64,000 bases of DNA from Candidatus Zixiibacteriota bacterium (GCA_028289585.1 JANQPI010000010.1:310001-374000), one strand, 5' to 3'; numbered from the stretch's first letter, positions 26,957 through 37,595 are shown. The notes: generated by a model from the letters alone, not told the origin. Numbers and translations are program-made.

Positions 26957-27600
26957 AGAAGTCTGCGGACCAAGCGCTCGGCGGGAATTACCTGCTTACA
27001 CGGGTGGATCAGGTTCTCAACATGGCCCGCGCCAATTCCCTCTGGCCGCTGACCTTCGGCACGAGCTGCTGTGCGATTGAAATGATGATGGCCACTGGCG
27101 CGCCACGACACGACATTGCTCGCTTCGGCGCCGAGGTGGCTCGACCGTCGCCCCGCCAGGCCGACTTGCTGATTATTGCCGGGACGATCGTCAAACGAAT
27201 GGCGCCACGATTGCGGACACTCTATGAACAGATGGCCGAACCGCGATATGTGATTGCGACCGGTGCCTGCACGATCTCCGGGGGACCGTTTATCTACAAC
27301 TCCTACACGACCCTGCGCGGCGTGGAGGATGTGCTTCCGGTTGACGTCTTTGTCCCGGGTTGCCCTCCGCGTCCGGAAGGACTGTTCTACGGACTTCTCA
27401 CCCTCCAGCGGATGATCAAGAGCGGAGAGACACTCCGCCAACCCGGTGTCCGTCGTAAACCTGTGATGTCTGCGCTACCGCCCGGTATTTCTATGGATGA
27501 TATTCGGTCGGAGATGGAATCTCTTTTGGAGGCTGACTCGGAAGTCGATGTCGAAGCGCGCCGTCGGCAACTCGGTTGGCCCTCGAGTACCAACACATGA
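26947..27600 (+). CDS. nuoB: NADH-quinone oxidoreductase subunit B
   Basis: '[17 protein letters not shown]', '[23 protein letters not shown]', '[18 protein letters not shown]'. Confidence 0.95.
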
Positions 27601-28118
27601 CCGACGCCGACGTACCGTCACCCGACGAACCAGCGGAACCAACGCCGCGCAATCCGCTCATCGAAGCGCTGATCGCATCTTCCTATGGCGTTACGGACGA
27701 CCCGCTAAGTGGCAGCAACCCGGGTGTTCGAGTTCCTGTCGAAAATCTCTACGATCTTTTAGCGCATCTTCGCAGTGAACCATCACTCGCATTTAACTGC
27801 TTGCTCTCGCACACGGCGGTCGATCGACCAGCCGATGGCACGATCGAGCTTCTGTATGTTCTGCAGTCGCTCTCGACCGGGCAACGGCTGCTGGTAACCT
27901 GCCCCGTCAACCGAGATAACGCGAGCGCACCGACTGTTTGTGGTCTCTGGCCGATCGCCGAATGGCAGGAACGGGAAGTGTTCGATCTGTTCGGTGTCAC
28001 CTACGAGAAACACCCGGATCTCCGCCGAGTCTTCCTTGATGATGACTGGCGCGGCTACCCACTGCGGAAAGACTATCAGGACGACTTCATGCTGACCCCG
28101 GACGAGCCGAAGCAATGA
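27597..28118 (+). CDS. nuoC: NADH-quinone oxidoreductase subunit C
   Basis: '[43 protein letters not shown]'; ATGA overlap with nuoB. Confidence 0.93.
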   Translation: MTDADVPSPDEPAEPTPRNPLIEALIASSYGVTDDPLSGSNPGVRVPVENLYDLLAHLRSEPSLAFNCLLSHTAVDRPADGTIELLYVLQSLSTGQRLLVTCPVNRDNASAPTVCGLWPIAEWQEREVFDLFGVTYEKHPDLRRVFLDDDWRGYPLRKDYQDDFMLTPDEPKQ

Positions 28119-29278
28119 CCGCTCCGATTCGTACGCTCGACGATCGTATTCGGCCGTCGGATACGCCCGACTCACCGCTCGACACGCAAGAGTACTTCAT
28201 CAACATGGGTCCGCAGCATCCGGCGACCCATGGCGTGTTGCGGCTCATGCTGAAACTCGACGGTGAGACGATTCGTGAAGTTATCCCGGTGCTCGGGTAT
28301 ATTCATCGCGGCATTGAAAAGATGGGCGAGGCGATGACCTATCGTCAGTTTGTCCACCTGACCGATCGCATTGACTATCTTTCGGCGCTCGTCAACAATT
28401 GGGTTGTCGCTCGGGGGGTGGAGGTTGCGACCGGAACCGAAACGAACGATCGCATCGAATATATTCGAACGATCTTCGCCGAAATCGAACGTATCCAGTC
28501 GCATATGCTCTGGTGGGGTGTTCTTGGAATGGACCTCGGAGCGTTTACGCCGTTTCTCTATGGTTTCCGCGATCGGGAGACGCTGACCGATATCTTTGAG
28601 GAGACGATTGGTTGTCGGCTGACGATGAACTACATCCAGCCGGGTGGCGTCATGCACGATTTGCATCCCAATTTCGTCAAGCGCACCAAAGCAGCCCTCG
28701 CGTACTCCAAGAGCAAACTTCACGAATACGAGGAGCTCCTGAGTGGCAACGTCATCCTGCAGGAGCGCACGCGTGACGTTGGTATACTGAGTGCCGAAGA
28801 TGCCGTTGCTCTGGGGGTAACCGGACCGCCGCTTCGTGCGAGTGGTGTTGCCTATGATCTTCGTAAGGTCGAACCGTACGGGGTATATGATCGTGTCGAT
28901 TTCCGTACGGCGGTCGGCTCCGTTGGCGATTGCTGGGACCGCTACTGGGTGCGTGTAGAGGAGATGCGGCAATCGATCCACATCGTAGAACAGCTTATCG
29001 ACAATATCCCCGAAGGGAAGACAATGCTGATGAAACCAGCCAAAAAGATTGTCATTCCCGAGGGTGTGTATTACAACCAGATGGAAACCGCTCGAGGAAT
29101 TCTGGGGATGGTGCTGGTATCCGACGGTACGTCTGACAAGCCGTATCGTATCCACCTGCGGAGCCCCAATTTCAATAACCTCTGGGCCCTGGATGCGATG
29201 TCCCGAGGTGGGCGGCTTGGCGATCTGGTTGCGAATGTGTCATCACTTGACCTGGTGGTACCGGATATCGATCGCTAG
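28115..29278 (+). CDS. nuoD: NADH-quinone oxidoreductase subunit D
   Basis: 'NMGPQHPATHGVLRLMLKLDGE', 'GYIHRGIEKMGE', 'PYRIHLRSPNFNNLWALD'. Confidence 0.96.
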   Translation: MTAPIRTLDDRIRPSDTPDSPLDTQEYFINMGPQHPATHGVLRLMLKLDGETIREVIPVLGYIHRGIEKMGEAMTYRQFVHLTDRIDYLSALVNNWVVARGVEVATGTETNDRIEYIRTIFAEIERIQSHMLWWGVLGMDLGAFTPFLYGFRDRETLTDIFEETIGCRLTMNYIQPGGVMHDLHPNFVKRTKAALAYSKSKLHEYEELLSGNVILQERTRDVGILSAEDAVALGVTGPPLRASGVAYDLRKVEPYGVYDRVDFRTAVGSVGDCWDRYWVRVEEMRQSIHIVEQLIDNIPEGKTMLMKPAKKIVIPEGVYYNQMETARGILGMVLVSDGTSDKPYRIHLRSPNFNNLWALDAMSRGGRLGDLVANVSSLDLVVPDIDR

Positions 29279-29305
29279 GAAGGTAAGGTTGGGGTTGGGG
29301 AAACG

Positions 29306-30397
29306 GTGAGTGCTGCGATAGTACTCCTGACACTGGCGGAACGAGCCGCCGCCAGTCTTGAAGTCGGCATTTGGGGAACGGCTGCCTGGCTGGCAGTGGC
29401 AATTGTCGCTGCGATTGGCAGCATGTCGCTCCTCGGTATGGCGTTGGTCCTGATCGAGCGTAAGGTCGCGGCTCGCTTTCAGTCGCGGCTCGGGCCAATG
29501 CGCGTCGGACCTCATGGTCTGTTTCAAACCGTTGCTGACTCAATCAAGCTGCTGATCAAAGAGGATATTATTCCTGAGCAGGCCGATCGGATCCTCTTTT
29601 TCCTCGCGCCAACGTTCAGTCTCATCGCCACGCTTCTGGCTCTGGTCATTGTCCCGGTTAGCCCAACGCTGCATCTGGTCGACCTCAATATCGGTGTGGT
29701 CTTTTTCGCTGCGGTGTCCGGCTTTGGGGTTTTGGGCATTCTGCTGGGTGGGTGGAGCTCTAACAACAAGTGGTCGTTGCTCGGTGCGATGCGGGCTGGC
29801 GCTCAGTTCATTTCCTACGAACTGTCTCTCACGCTTTGTCTGATTGTCGCCGTTCTGTTTGCCGGATCGTTGCAGTTGAGTGAGGTCGTAGCGTCGCAGG
29901 CCGACGGCTGGTGGATTTGGCGTGGGCACGTCGTGACGATTGTTGCGTTCGTCGTCTTCATCATTGCCTCAACCGCTGAACTCAATCGCCCGCCGTTTGA
30001 CCTCCCCGAAGCGGAAAGTGAGCTGACCGGCGGTTTCCACACGGAATTCTCGGGGCTGCGTTTCGCCTTCTTCTTCCTCGCCGAATTCATCAACATGTTT
30101 GTCGCGTCAGCATTGGCGGCGACCCTTTTCCTGGGTGGTTGGATGCCGTTTCAGGTTGGCGGCTGGGATACCTTCAATTCGGTGATGGCGATTATCCCCG
30201 GACCGATCTGGTTCGCAGGCAAGGTTGCCGTGATCATCTTCATTTCAATGTGGGTACGCTGGACGTTTCCGCGGTTGCGCGTTGACCAGCTCATGCGGCT
30301 GGAATGGAAGTTTCTGCTTCCGATCGGGATCGCCAATGTCCTGATCGCTGCGGTGATTATCCTATCCGGACTCTACTTCTTTCCGGTGGGGAACTGA
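29306..30397 (+). CDS. nuoH: NADH-quinone oxidoreductase subunit H
   Basis: 'ERKVAARFQSRLGPMRVGPHGLFQTVADSIKLLIKEDIIP', 'LNRPPFDLPEAESELTGGFHTEFSGLRFAFFFLAEF'. Confidence 0.96.
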   Translation: MSAAIVLLTLAERAAASLEVGIWGTAAWLAVAIVAAIGSMSLLGMALVLIERKVAARFQSRLGPMRVGPHGLFQTVADSIKLLIKEDIIPEQADRILFFLAPTFSLIATLLALVIVPVSPTLHLVDLNIGVVFFAAVSGFGVLGILLGGWSSNNKWSLLGAMRAGAQFISYELSLTLCLIVAVLFAGSLQLSEVVASQADGWWIWRGHVVTIVAFVVFIIASTAELNRPPFDLPEAESELTGGFHTEFSGLRFAFFFLAEFINMFVASALAATLFLGGWMPFQVGGWDTFNSVMAIIPGPIWFAGKVAVIIFISMWVRWTFPRLRVDQLMRLEWKFLLPIGIANVLIAAVIILSGLYFFPVGN

Positions 30398-30400
30398 GCC

Positions 30401-31108
30401 ATGAATGTCTTTGGCAGCGGACCGGGAATTGAGCGGCGGGTTAACGTTGCGAACAACGACGTTGATGTCATTGTCGCTCCCCGCGGTTCCTCCCGCCCCC
30501 CCGGTATCATCTCCTGGTTTCGGAGCGTAGCGATTGCGATACGATCGCTGTTAACAGGTATGCGGGTTACGGCTGGCTATCTGTTCGGGCGGGACAAGGT
30601 TGTAACGCAGCAGTATCCAGAAAATCGGGAAACGCTCGAAATGAACGAGCGCTTCCGCGGCCGTCTCAAACTGACGCACGACGATAATGGCTACATGAAC
30701 TGCAATGGTTGCAAGTTCTGTGAGATTGCCTGCCCCAACCAAAGCATCATCATTAAGGACCGGCGGAATCCCGTTAACGACAAGTCAGAGCTCGACCAGT
30801 TCATCTGGCGTCTTGATACGTGCACGTTCTGCAATGCCTGCATTCAGGTTTGTCCGCACGATGCACTGGAATGGGGACAGGATTTCGAAGGTGCGGTCTA
30901 CGACCGACGGCTCCTTGTCTACACGCTCAATTCGTATGCAGGCCCCCAGGCGAGGCTCATTGAGCGCGCGATCAAAAAGGACGAGCAGCCCGAAGAGCTC
31001 AAAGCGACGATTGAACCGCGCAGCCGGTACGGTACGGGTGTGCCGCTGGCCGGCGACGAACTGCCGGGCGTGCCCGCTCTTGGCGGTGAGGATAAGGAGA
31101 GTACGTGA
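30401..31108 (+). CDS. nuoI: NADH-quinone oxidoreductase subunit I (2x 4Fe-4S), with extended N-terminus
   Basis: 'CNGCKFCEIACP', 'CTFCNACIQVCP'; syntenic. Confidence 0.93.
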   Translation: MNVFGSGPGIERRVNVANNDVDVIVAPRGSSRPPGIISWFRSVAIAIRSLLTGMRVTAGYLFGRDKVVTQQYPENRETLEMNERFRGRLKLTHDDNGYMNCNGCKFCEIACPNQSIIIKDRRNPVNDKSELDQFIWRLDTCTFCNACIQVCPHDALEWGQDFEGAVYDRRLLVYTLNSYAGPQARLIERAIKKDEQPEELKATIEPRSRYGTGVPLAGDELPGVPALGGEDKEST

Positions 31109-31692
31109 CCACTGCTGACTGGACCGTCACACTCATCTTCTATCTCCTGGGCGGTATCGCGCTGATTGCATCGATAGTCGCGGTGGCATCCAAGCGAATT
31201 CTTCGTGCTGCTGTCGGTCTTGCCGTTACTCTCGCCTGTACGGCCGGATTCTATGTTCTGCTTGGTTACGACTTTCTCGCCGGTGTGCAGCTCCTTGTGT
31301 ATGTCGGCGGTATTGTCGTTCTCATTGTCTACGCCATCATGCTGACCAGTTCGATGGAGTATTTCGAGACTCGTTCGCCTACCCAGCGTCGAATCATTGG
31401 CGCTATTGTGGCGGCCATCTTTCTGGTCGTTACGGTGGCCGCGTTTCGCGCTTCCGAATTCACGGTCACGGCGATGACCGTTCCACCATCGGACATCGCG
31501 GCTGGCGTGGGGCGGCTCTTACTTGACCAATCGGGAGCGGGGTATCTCCTGCCCTTCGAAGTGATATCGCTTCTCTTGCTGGCATCGGTTCTGGGGGGCG
31601 TCGTTATCGCTCGGTCGCCCAAAGCGGCCGCTGCCGACGCATCACCCGACATCCATGCACCGCACGGCACACAAGTTGAGGAGACATCGTGA
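31105..31692 (+). CDS. nuoJ: NADH-quinone oxidoreductase subunit J
   Basis: Multi-TM; 'LLGYDFLAGVQLLVYVGGIVVLIVYAIMLTSS'. Confidence 0.92.
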   Translation: MTTADWTVTLIFYLLGGIALIASIVAVASKRILRAAVGLAVTLACTAGFYVLLGYDFLAGVQLLVYVGGIVVLIVYAIMLTSSMEYFETRSPTQRRIIGAIVAAIFLVVTVAAFRASEFTVTAMTVPPSDIAAGVGRLLLDQSGAGYLLPFEVISLLLLASVLGGVVIARSPKAAAADASPDIHAPHGTQVEETS

Positions 31693-32006
31693 GCCTCGTT
31701 CCCGGTCTCGAACACTGGTTCATACTCTCCACGCTTTTCTTTGCGATTGGACTCTACGGCGTGCTGTCGCGACGCAGTGCGGTGGGTGTGCTGATCGGTG
31801 TTGAGTTGATGCTCAACTCGACGGCCCTCAACTTCGTGATCTTCAATCGGTATCTGGCCACACCGTTCCTTGACGGTGCGGTCATGATGATTTTTGTCAT
31901 TGCCGTTGCCGCTGCTGAGGCGGTACTGGCCATGGCAATCTTTGTCCAGATTTTCCGGAGTCGACATTCGGTCGATATCTCAACGATGACAGAGATGCGG
32001 TACTAG
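31689..32006 (+). CDS. nuoK: NADH-quinone oxidoreductase subunit K
   Basis: 'GLYGVLSRRSAVGVLIGVELMLNSTALNFVIF...FVIAVAAAEAVLAMAI'. Confidence 0.95.
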   Translation: MSLVPGLEHWFILSTLFFAIGLYGVLSRRSAVGVLIGVELMLNSTALNFVIFNRYLATPFLDGAVMMIFVIAVAAAEAVLAMAIFVQIFRSRHSVDISTMTEMRY

Positions 32007-32010
32007 CCTG

Positions 32011-33930
32011 ATGGATGCCGGATTCGCATACGCCTGGCTCGTGCCGGCTCTACCCCTTCTCTCATTCGCTATTGTCGGCCTCTTCATTGCCCCCCGGTCT
32101 CGGCAGGCGGCCGGTCTGGTTGCCACGGCATCGGTTCTGGCGGCGACGGTGATCGCGGTGATCATCGCCGCCCAATACTATGTCGCATTTCCCTCGGGCG
32201 GGGATGCGATCATCGCCTGGTCGTTTGCGTGGCTGGAGTACGCACCCGGCCTGACCGCCACGATTGGCGTGCTACTCGACCCTATCTCTGTGCTGCTACT
32301 TGTCGTCGTGACCGTCGTCAGTTTGCTTGTGCACATCTATTCGCTCGGCTACATGGCCGATGATCCGGGGAGCGGACGGTACTTCACGTTTCTGAACCTG
32401 TTCACGTTTAGCATGCTCGGTCTGGTTGTTGCTCCCAATATTCTGCAGATGTTCATCTGCTGGGAACTCGTTGGTGTCAGTTCGTTTCTCCTGATTGGTT
32501 ACTACTATCAAAAGCCCAGTGCGGTCGCGGCGTCAAAGAAAGCTTTCATCGTTACGCGTTTTGCCGATGTGTTTTTCCTGATCGGTATTCTGCTACTCGG
32601 CTACCAGGGATTCCAGGTCGCAGCGACAGTCGGCGTTCCCGATGGCATGCAGGTCTTCGACTTCCTCTTTTTGACAGCACCAAGTACGGTCGGAGCGTTG
32701 GGAGACGCGAGTCTGCTCACGATCGCGATGGTTCTGGTCTTCATTGGGGCGGCCGGGAAGAGTGCGATGTTTCCACTTCACATCTGGTTGCCGGATGCGA
32801 TGGAGGGACCAACGCCCGTATCAGCCTTGATCCACGCGGCGACAATGGTCGTTGCCGGTATCTACCTTGTAGCGCGACTCTTTCCGGCGTTTGCCGGTTC
32901 AGCCGATGCGTTGTCGGTTGCGATGATCGTTGGTGCCTTCACCTGCCTTTTTGCCGCCGTGATTGCCTGCACACAGAATGATATCAAGCGCGTACTCGCA
33001 TTTTCCACGTTGAGTCAACTGGGGTACATGATGTTCGCCCTTGGTGTGGCGACACTCGCCTCGCCGCTTGGGTATGCGGCTTCTTTGTTCCACCTGTTCA
33101 CCCACGCGTTTTTCAAAGCTCTGCTCTTCCTCGGAGCGGGAGCGGTGATTCATGCCGTTCATTCAAACTCGATCTGGGAGATGGGCGGCTTGGCTCGCCG
33201 CATGCCGGTAACCCACGTTACATTCCTGATTGCGACGCTGGCGATCGCCGGCCTGCCACCACTTGCCGGATTCTTCTCGAAAGATCTGATTCTCGCGGCC
33301 GCGCTCGTCAATCATCATCCGGTTGTGTTCGCCGTTGGATTGCTCGTGGCGGCGTTAACGGCGTTTTATATGGGACGCATCTACATCGTCGCGTTCCTCG
33401 GCAAGGCGCGTAGCGACAGTGCGGAGAAAGCGCATGAGGCATCGCCCGTCATGCTCGCGCCGTTACTCATCCTCGCCGTGCTCTCTCTTGGTGCAGGATT
33501 CATCCCGGTTACGGAGTTCGTCGGGCTACCCTCGGACAGCGGGCACGACCACCATGGCCCGGCGTGGCTACCATATGTTGCCACAGCGGCGGGGCTGGCC
33601 GGACTTCTGATTGCCTGGGTGATCTATCGACGGCCAACGGAGGGTGAGGCCGAGGCAACTGGGTGGCGCGTCGTGCTCCAGCGCCAGTTCTACTCCAATG
33701 AGGTATACCTCTTCGTTACGAAGCGCATCATCTTTCCGTTCGTTTCCGCGCCGATCGCCTGGTTTGACCGACATGTGGTTGACGGTGCGGTTAATCTGAC
33801 TGGAAATCTAACGCGCTGGTCCGGCATCGTCTTAAGTCGCCTCCAGACCGGTCAGCTGCAGACGTACGCCACCTGGTTCGTTGGCGGGGTTGTTGTAATC
33901 GGGCTACTGTTCTGGTGGTGGGTGCGCTGA
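32011..33930 (+). CDS. nuoL: NADH-quinone oxidoreductase subunit L
   Basis: 'GKSAMFPLHIWLPDAMEGPTPVSALIHAATMVVAGIYLVARLFP', 'QNDIKRVLAFSTLSQLGYM'. Confidence 0.96.
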   Translation: MDAGFAYAWLVPALPLLSFAIVGLFIAPRSRQAAGLVATASVLAATVIAVIIAAQYYVAFPSGGDAIIAWSFAWLEYAPGLTATIGVLLDPISVLLLVVVTVVSLLVHIYSLGYMADDPGSGRYFTFLNLFTFSMLGLVVAPNILQMFICWELVGVSSFLLIGYYYQKPSAVAASKKAFIVTRFADVFFLIGILLLGYQGFQVAATVGVPDGMQVFDFLFLTAPSTVGALGDASLLTIAMVLVFIGAAGKSAMFPLHIWLPDAMEGPTPVSALIHAATMVVAGIYLVARLFPAFAGSADALSVAMIVGAFTCLFAAVIACTQNDIKRVLAFSTLSQLGYMMFALGVATLASPLGYAASLFHLFTHAFFKALLFLGAGAVIHAVHSNSIWEMGGLARRMPVTHVTFLIATLAIAGLPPLAGFFSKDLILAAALVNHHPVVFAVGLLVAALTAFYMGRIYIVAFLGKARSDSAEKAHEASPVMLAPLLILAVLSLGAGFIPVTEFVGLPSDSGHDHHGPAWLPYVATAAGLAGLLIAWVIYRRPTEGEAEATGWRVVLQRQFYSNEVYLFVTKRIIFPFVSAPIAWFDRHVVDGAVNLTGNLTRWSGIVLSRLQTGQLQTYATWFVGGVVVIGLLFWWWVR

Positions 33931-35477
33931 TGGGTGGTCCGGTTACCTGGCTGGTCATTCTTCCGCTGATCACAGCGCTGGCTATTCTCGCTGTGTCGTC
34001 GAACCGCACGCATGTCTTTCGTTGGGTTGCGCTGGTTGGAACAGGGCTGCATCTGTTGCTCACCGGGTTTGTCACCTGGCAGTACTGGGTGCAGGCTTCT
34101 CGGGATGGTGCCACAACCGGTGATGGGCTCTTTACCAAGCTTTATCTGGTCGAGCGCGTTCCGTGGTTTGAGTCGTTGGGCATCCAGTATTTGGTGGGTG
34201 TCGATGGCGTTTCGGTCGCCATGATCATTTTGACGTCGATCGTCATCTTCTGTGGTGTTCTCGTCAGCTGGCATGTGGTAGAACGAGCGAAAGAATTCTT
34301 TGCTCTGCTCTTAATCCTCGTGACCGGTGTTTTCGGCGTCTTCGTGTCGTTCGACCTCTTTCTCTTCTTCATCTTCTATGAACTGGCAGTACTACCGATG
34401 TACCTGCTGATCGGGATCTGGGGAACGGGACCAAAAGAGTATTCGGCGATGAAGCTGACGATCATGCTGATGGCATCGTCGGCGTTGATTCTGGTCGGAA
34501 TTCTTGCGCTTCATCACGGTGCCCCGGTGCCGACATTCGATCTGACACAACTCGCTCAGCATAGCTATCCGCTCGCGTTCCAGTCATGGGTGTTTCCAGT
34601 CATCTTCATCGGTTTTGGTGTGATCGGGGCGCTTTATCCGTTCCATACCTGGTCACCCGACGGACATGCTTCGGCGCCGACCGCGGTTTCGATGCTCCAT
34701 GCCGGTGTCCTGATGAAGCTGGGTGGATACGGAGCTTTGCGCGTAGGAATCTATCTGCTCCCCGAGGGCGCTAAAGAGTGGGCGCTCGTCTTCATGATCC
34801 TGACAACGATCAATATCCTTTACGGAGCACTGGCCGCTATTCGACAGAAAGATTTGAAGTACTTCACCGCCTACTCCTCAGTCAGCCATTGTGGCTTTGT
34901 TCTGTTCGGGCTTGTTGCGCTTAACTCGATCGGCATTCAGGGCGCGGTTATCCAGATGTTCTCGCACGGGATCATGACCGCATTGTTCTTTGCCCTGATC
35001 GGCATGGTGTATGGCCGCACGCACACTCGAATGATTCCCGAAATGGGCGGACTTGGTGTCCGGATTCCCTGGCTGGCGGCTTGCTTCTACATTGGCGGGC
35101 TCGCCTCCCTTGGATTGCCCGGCCTGTTTGGATTTGTCGCGGAGTCGCATGTCTTTTTAGGTGGATTCTTCGGCAATCCCTGGATCGATACCACACTGAC
35201 GCGCACGCTGACCATTATTGCGACGTTATCAATTGTGGTTACAGCAGTCTATGTTCTGCGGGGTCTCGGCACGGTCTTTCAGGGACCACTCGATGAAGCT
35301 CGGTTCGGTCATCTGACCGACGCGACCCTCACCGAACGTCTCGGTTCCGGAATCCTGGTCGCGGTGCTGGCGATCGGCGGGCTCGTGCCGTTCCTGTTTC
35401 TCGATTTGATTAGTCCATCCTTAGTGCCATTCGTCGAACGACTGGGTGATGCGCTAATCCGGCTGGGAGTGTTGTGA
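33930..35477 (+). CDS. nuoM: NADH-quinone oxidoreductase subunit M
   Basis: 'FFIFYELAVLPMYLLIGIWG', 'PFHTWSPDGHASAPTAVSMLHAGVLMKLGGYG'; TGATG overlap with nuoL. Confidence 0.95.
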   Translation: MGGPVTWLVILPLITALAILAVSSNRTHVFRWVALVGTGLHLLLTGFVTWQYWVQASRDGATTGDGLFTKLYLVERVPWFESLGIQYLVGVDGVSVAMIILTSIVIFCGVLVSWHVVERAKEFFALLLILVTGVFGVFVSFDLFLFFIFYELAVLPMYLLIGIWGTGPKEYSAMKLTIMLMASSALILVGILALHHGAPVPTFDLTQLAQHSYPLAFQSWVFPVIFIGFGVIGALYPFHTWSPDGHASAPTAVSMLHAGVLMKLGGYGALRVGIYLLPEGAKEWALVFMILTTINILYGALAAIRQKDLKYFTAYSSVSHCGFVLFGLVALNSIGIQGAVIQMFSHGIMTALFFALIGMVYGRTHTRMIPEMGGLGVRIPWLAACFYIGGLASLGLPGLFGFVAESHVFLGGFFGNPWIDTTLTRTLTIIATLSIVVTAVYVLRGLGTVFQGPLDEARFGHLTDATLTERLGSGILVAVLAIGGLVPFLFLDLISPSLVPFVERLGDALIRLGVL

Positions 35478-36901
35478 TGTACTACCTCCCAGAATTGGTC
35501 ATCGTCGCAGCGGGATTCTTCGTCCTCATTTCCGATCTCTTCATGCCAAAACACCACCGGAAGTATCTGCCGCCATTGTCATTGGGGGCGGCGGCGATCG
35601 CGATTGGTCTGCTGCTGGCCAATGTGAACGTAGCTGCCGAGTACCTTGGCGGACGGTTTGTCATCTCACCGTTGACGACCTGGTTCAAGATTATCTTCCT
35701 GCTGGGCGGAGCATTTACCGTTCTCCTGACCTGGAATTCGAAACGGTTCGAGCGTATCACCGCGCCGGGAGAGTTCTTCTCGATTCTGCTGTTCACCCAG
35801 GTCGGAATGATGTGTCTGATATCGTCAACTGACCTTGCCTCTCTCTACATATCGCTCGAACTCTCAACGATTCCGCTCTTTGCCTTAGCCGCCTGGAAGC
35901 GGGGCGACAAGTACTCCGGTGAAGCCGGAATCAAGTACGTTCTGTATGGTGCTTTGGCCTCCGCGCTGCTGCTGTACGGCTTCGGCCTGCTCTACGCGAG
36001 TTCGGGGTCACTCGACTTGCGCGTGGTCGGTGATACATTCACGGCGACGCCGCTTGCGTGGATCGCGCTCGCGTTGGTGATCTCCGGTGTTGGTTTCAAG
36101 CTAACACTCACGCCGTTCCATTTCTGGGCGGCGGATGTCTATCAGGGGGCACCAACGCCGGTGACGGCCTATCTGTCGGTTGCGTCGAAGGCTGCCGGAT
36201 TGGCGTTCATGTTCCAGATCTTCTTCGGCATGTTTGGAGCGCAGCTTGCCGAGTGGCAGTGGCTGATAGCCGCGTTGGCGACGGCGTCCATGACAGTCGG
36301 TAACCTGATCGCTATCATTCAACGAAACATCAAACGCTTCATGGCGTTCAGCTCGATCTCACAGGCTGGCTATCTGATCATGGGCTTCATCGGACCATAC
36401 CCCGAGGGCGCCCCGGCGATGCTCTTCTACATGTTGATCTTCGCATTCACCAATATGGCTGTCTTTGGTGTCATCATGTGGTATGACGATGAAACTGGTC
36501 GTACCGACATCAACGACTACCACGGTCTGTCAAAGACTAACCCGGTGCTCGCGTTGGTAATGTTGCTGGCGCTTTTTTCGTTAGCAGGCGTACCACCGAT
36601 GGCCGGATTTGTGGGGAAATTTTTCCTATTCAGTATCGCGGCGAAAGCTGGTATGCACTGGCTTGTCGCAGTAGCAGCGATCAACTCGACGATTTCACTC
36701 TTCTACTACCTGCGCATTGTGCGCGCGATGTATATCGAGACGCCGACCGAGGGACAGAGGCGTCTGCCGGTTTCTCCGGTCATGCAGACAACGCTGGCGG
36801 TAACAACCGCCGGCGTCATCTTCCTTGGCGTGATTCCGCTTTTCTACAACCTGATCGAACGCCACCTGACCGACTGGCTACGCTGGTTCGCCGGTTGGTA
36901 G
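35477..36901 (+). CDS. nuoN: NADH-quinone oxidoreductase subunit N
   Basis: 'LSTIPLFALAAWKRGD...SGEAGIKYVLYGALASALLLYG', 'TPFHFWAADVYQGAPTPVTAYLSVASKAAG'; TGATG overlap with nuoM. Confidence 0.95.
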   Translation: MYYLPELVIVAAGFFVLISDLFMPKHHRKYLPPLSLGAAAIAIGLLLANVNVAAEYLGGRFVISPLTTWFKIIFLLGGAFTVLLTWNSKRFERITAPGEFFSILLFTQVGMMCLISSTDLASLYISLELSTIPLFALAAWKRGDKYSGEAGIKYVLYGALASALLLYGFGLLYASSGSLDLRVVGDTFTATPLAWIALALVISGVGFKLTLTPFHFWAADVYQGAPTPVTAYLSVASKAAGLAFMFQIFFGMFGAQLAEWQWLIAALATASMTVGNLIAIIQRNIKRFMAFSSISQAGYLIMGFIGPYPEGAPAMLFYMLIFAFTNMAVFGVIMWYDDETGRTDINDYHGLSKTNPVLALVMLLALFSLAGVPPMAGFVGKFFLFSIAAKAGMHWLVAVAAINSTISLFYYLRIVRAMYIETPTEGQRRLPVSPVMQTTLAVTTAGVIFLGVIPLFYNLIERHLTDWLRWFAGW

Positions 36902-36926
36902 CGCTGAGGTAAGCTGAAGGCGACTA

Positions 36927-37595
36927 TCAACCATCCGTCTGTTCTTCCGCCACTGACTTCAACTTGTCATTTGCAAAGATAGCGATATCGACCCGACGGT
37001 TCTGCTGGCGCCCACTCGCGGTGCTATTGTCAGCCACCGGCTGGTCGGGGCCGTACCCCGTAACGCGGAAGCGCTCGGCAGTTACACCCGCCTGTTCCAT
37101 CAGCGTGGAGACGGAGCGTGCGCGCCGAAGCGACAGGGCGAGATTGAAGTCATACGGACCAGTCGAGTCGGTGTGACCCTCGATCAGAATGTCGGTGTCG
37201 GGATACTTGATGAGGATCGCCGCCAGATCGCCAATGTTCTCCCGTCCAGCCGGTTGGAGTTGGTCCTCATTGACGTCGAAGAGCAGGCCCGATTCAAACG
37301 TGATCTTGATCCCCTCGCCAATACGTTCGATCTGTGCACCCTCGAGGTCGCGGCGCATTTCATCCACCTGCCGGTCCATATAGTTGCCGATGTAGGCACC
37401 GGCTGCACCGCCGACGACCGCGCCAATAATCGCGCCCACCGCCGTGTTGCCCGCCGCATCCCCAATGACTGCGCCTGCGGCACCACCGGCTGCCGCACCA
37501 ATAACGGCTCCGGTCTCGGTGCGCCGCCATTTTCCGCACGACGTGACACTGGTTGCGGCGATCGCGATCACTAAGAGAAAGATGAGATTACGCAT
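36927..37595 (-). CDS. OmpA-family lipoprotein with glycine-zipper region
   Basis: 'TGAVIGAAAGGAAGAVIGDAAGNTAVGAIIGAVVGGAAGAYIG' and 'DILIEGHTDSTGPYDFNLALSLRRARSVSTLMEQAGV...GYGPDQPVADNSTASGRQQNRRVDI'. Confidence 0.93.
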   Translation of the reverse strand: MRNLIFLLVIAIAATSVTSCGKWRRTETGAVIGAAAGGAAGAVIGDAAGNTAVGAIIGAVVGGAAGAYIGNYMDRQVDEMRRDLEGAQIERIGEGIKITFESGLLFDVNEDQLQPAGRENIGDLAAILIKYPDTDILIEGHTDSTGPYDFNLALSLRRARSVSTLMEQAGVTAERFRVTGYGPDQPVADNSTASGRQQNRRVDIAIFANDKLKSVAEEQTDG

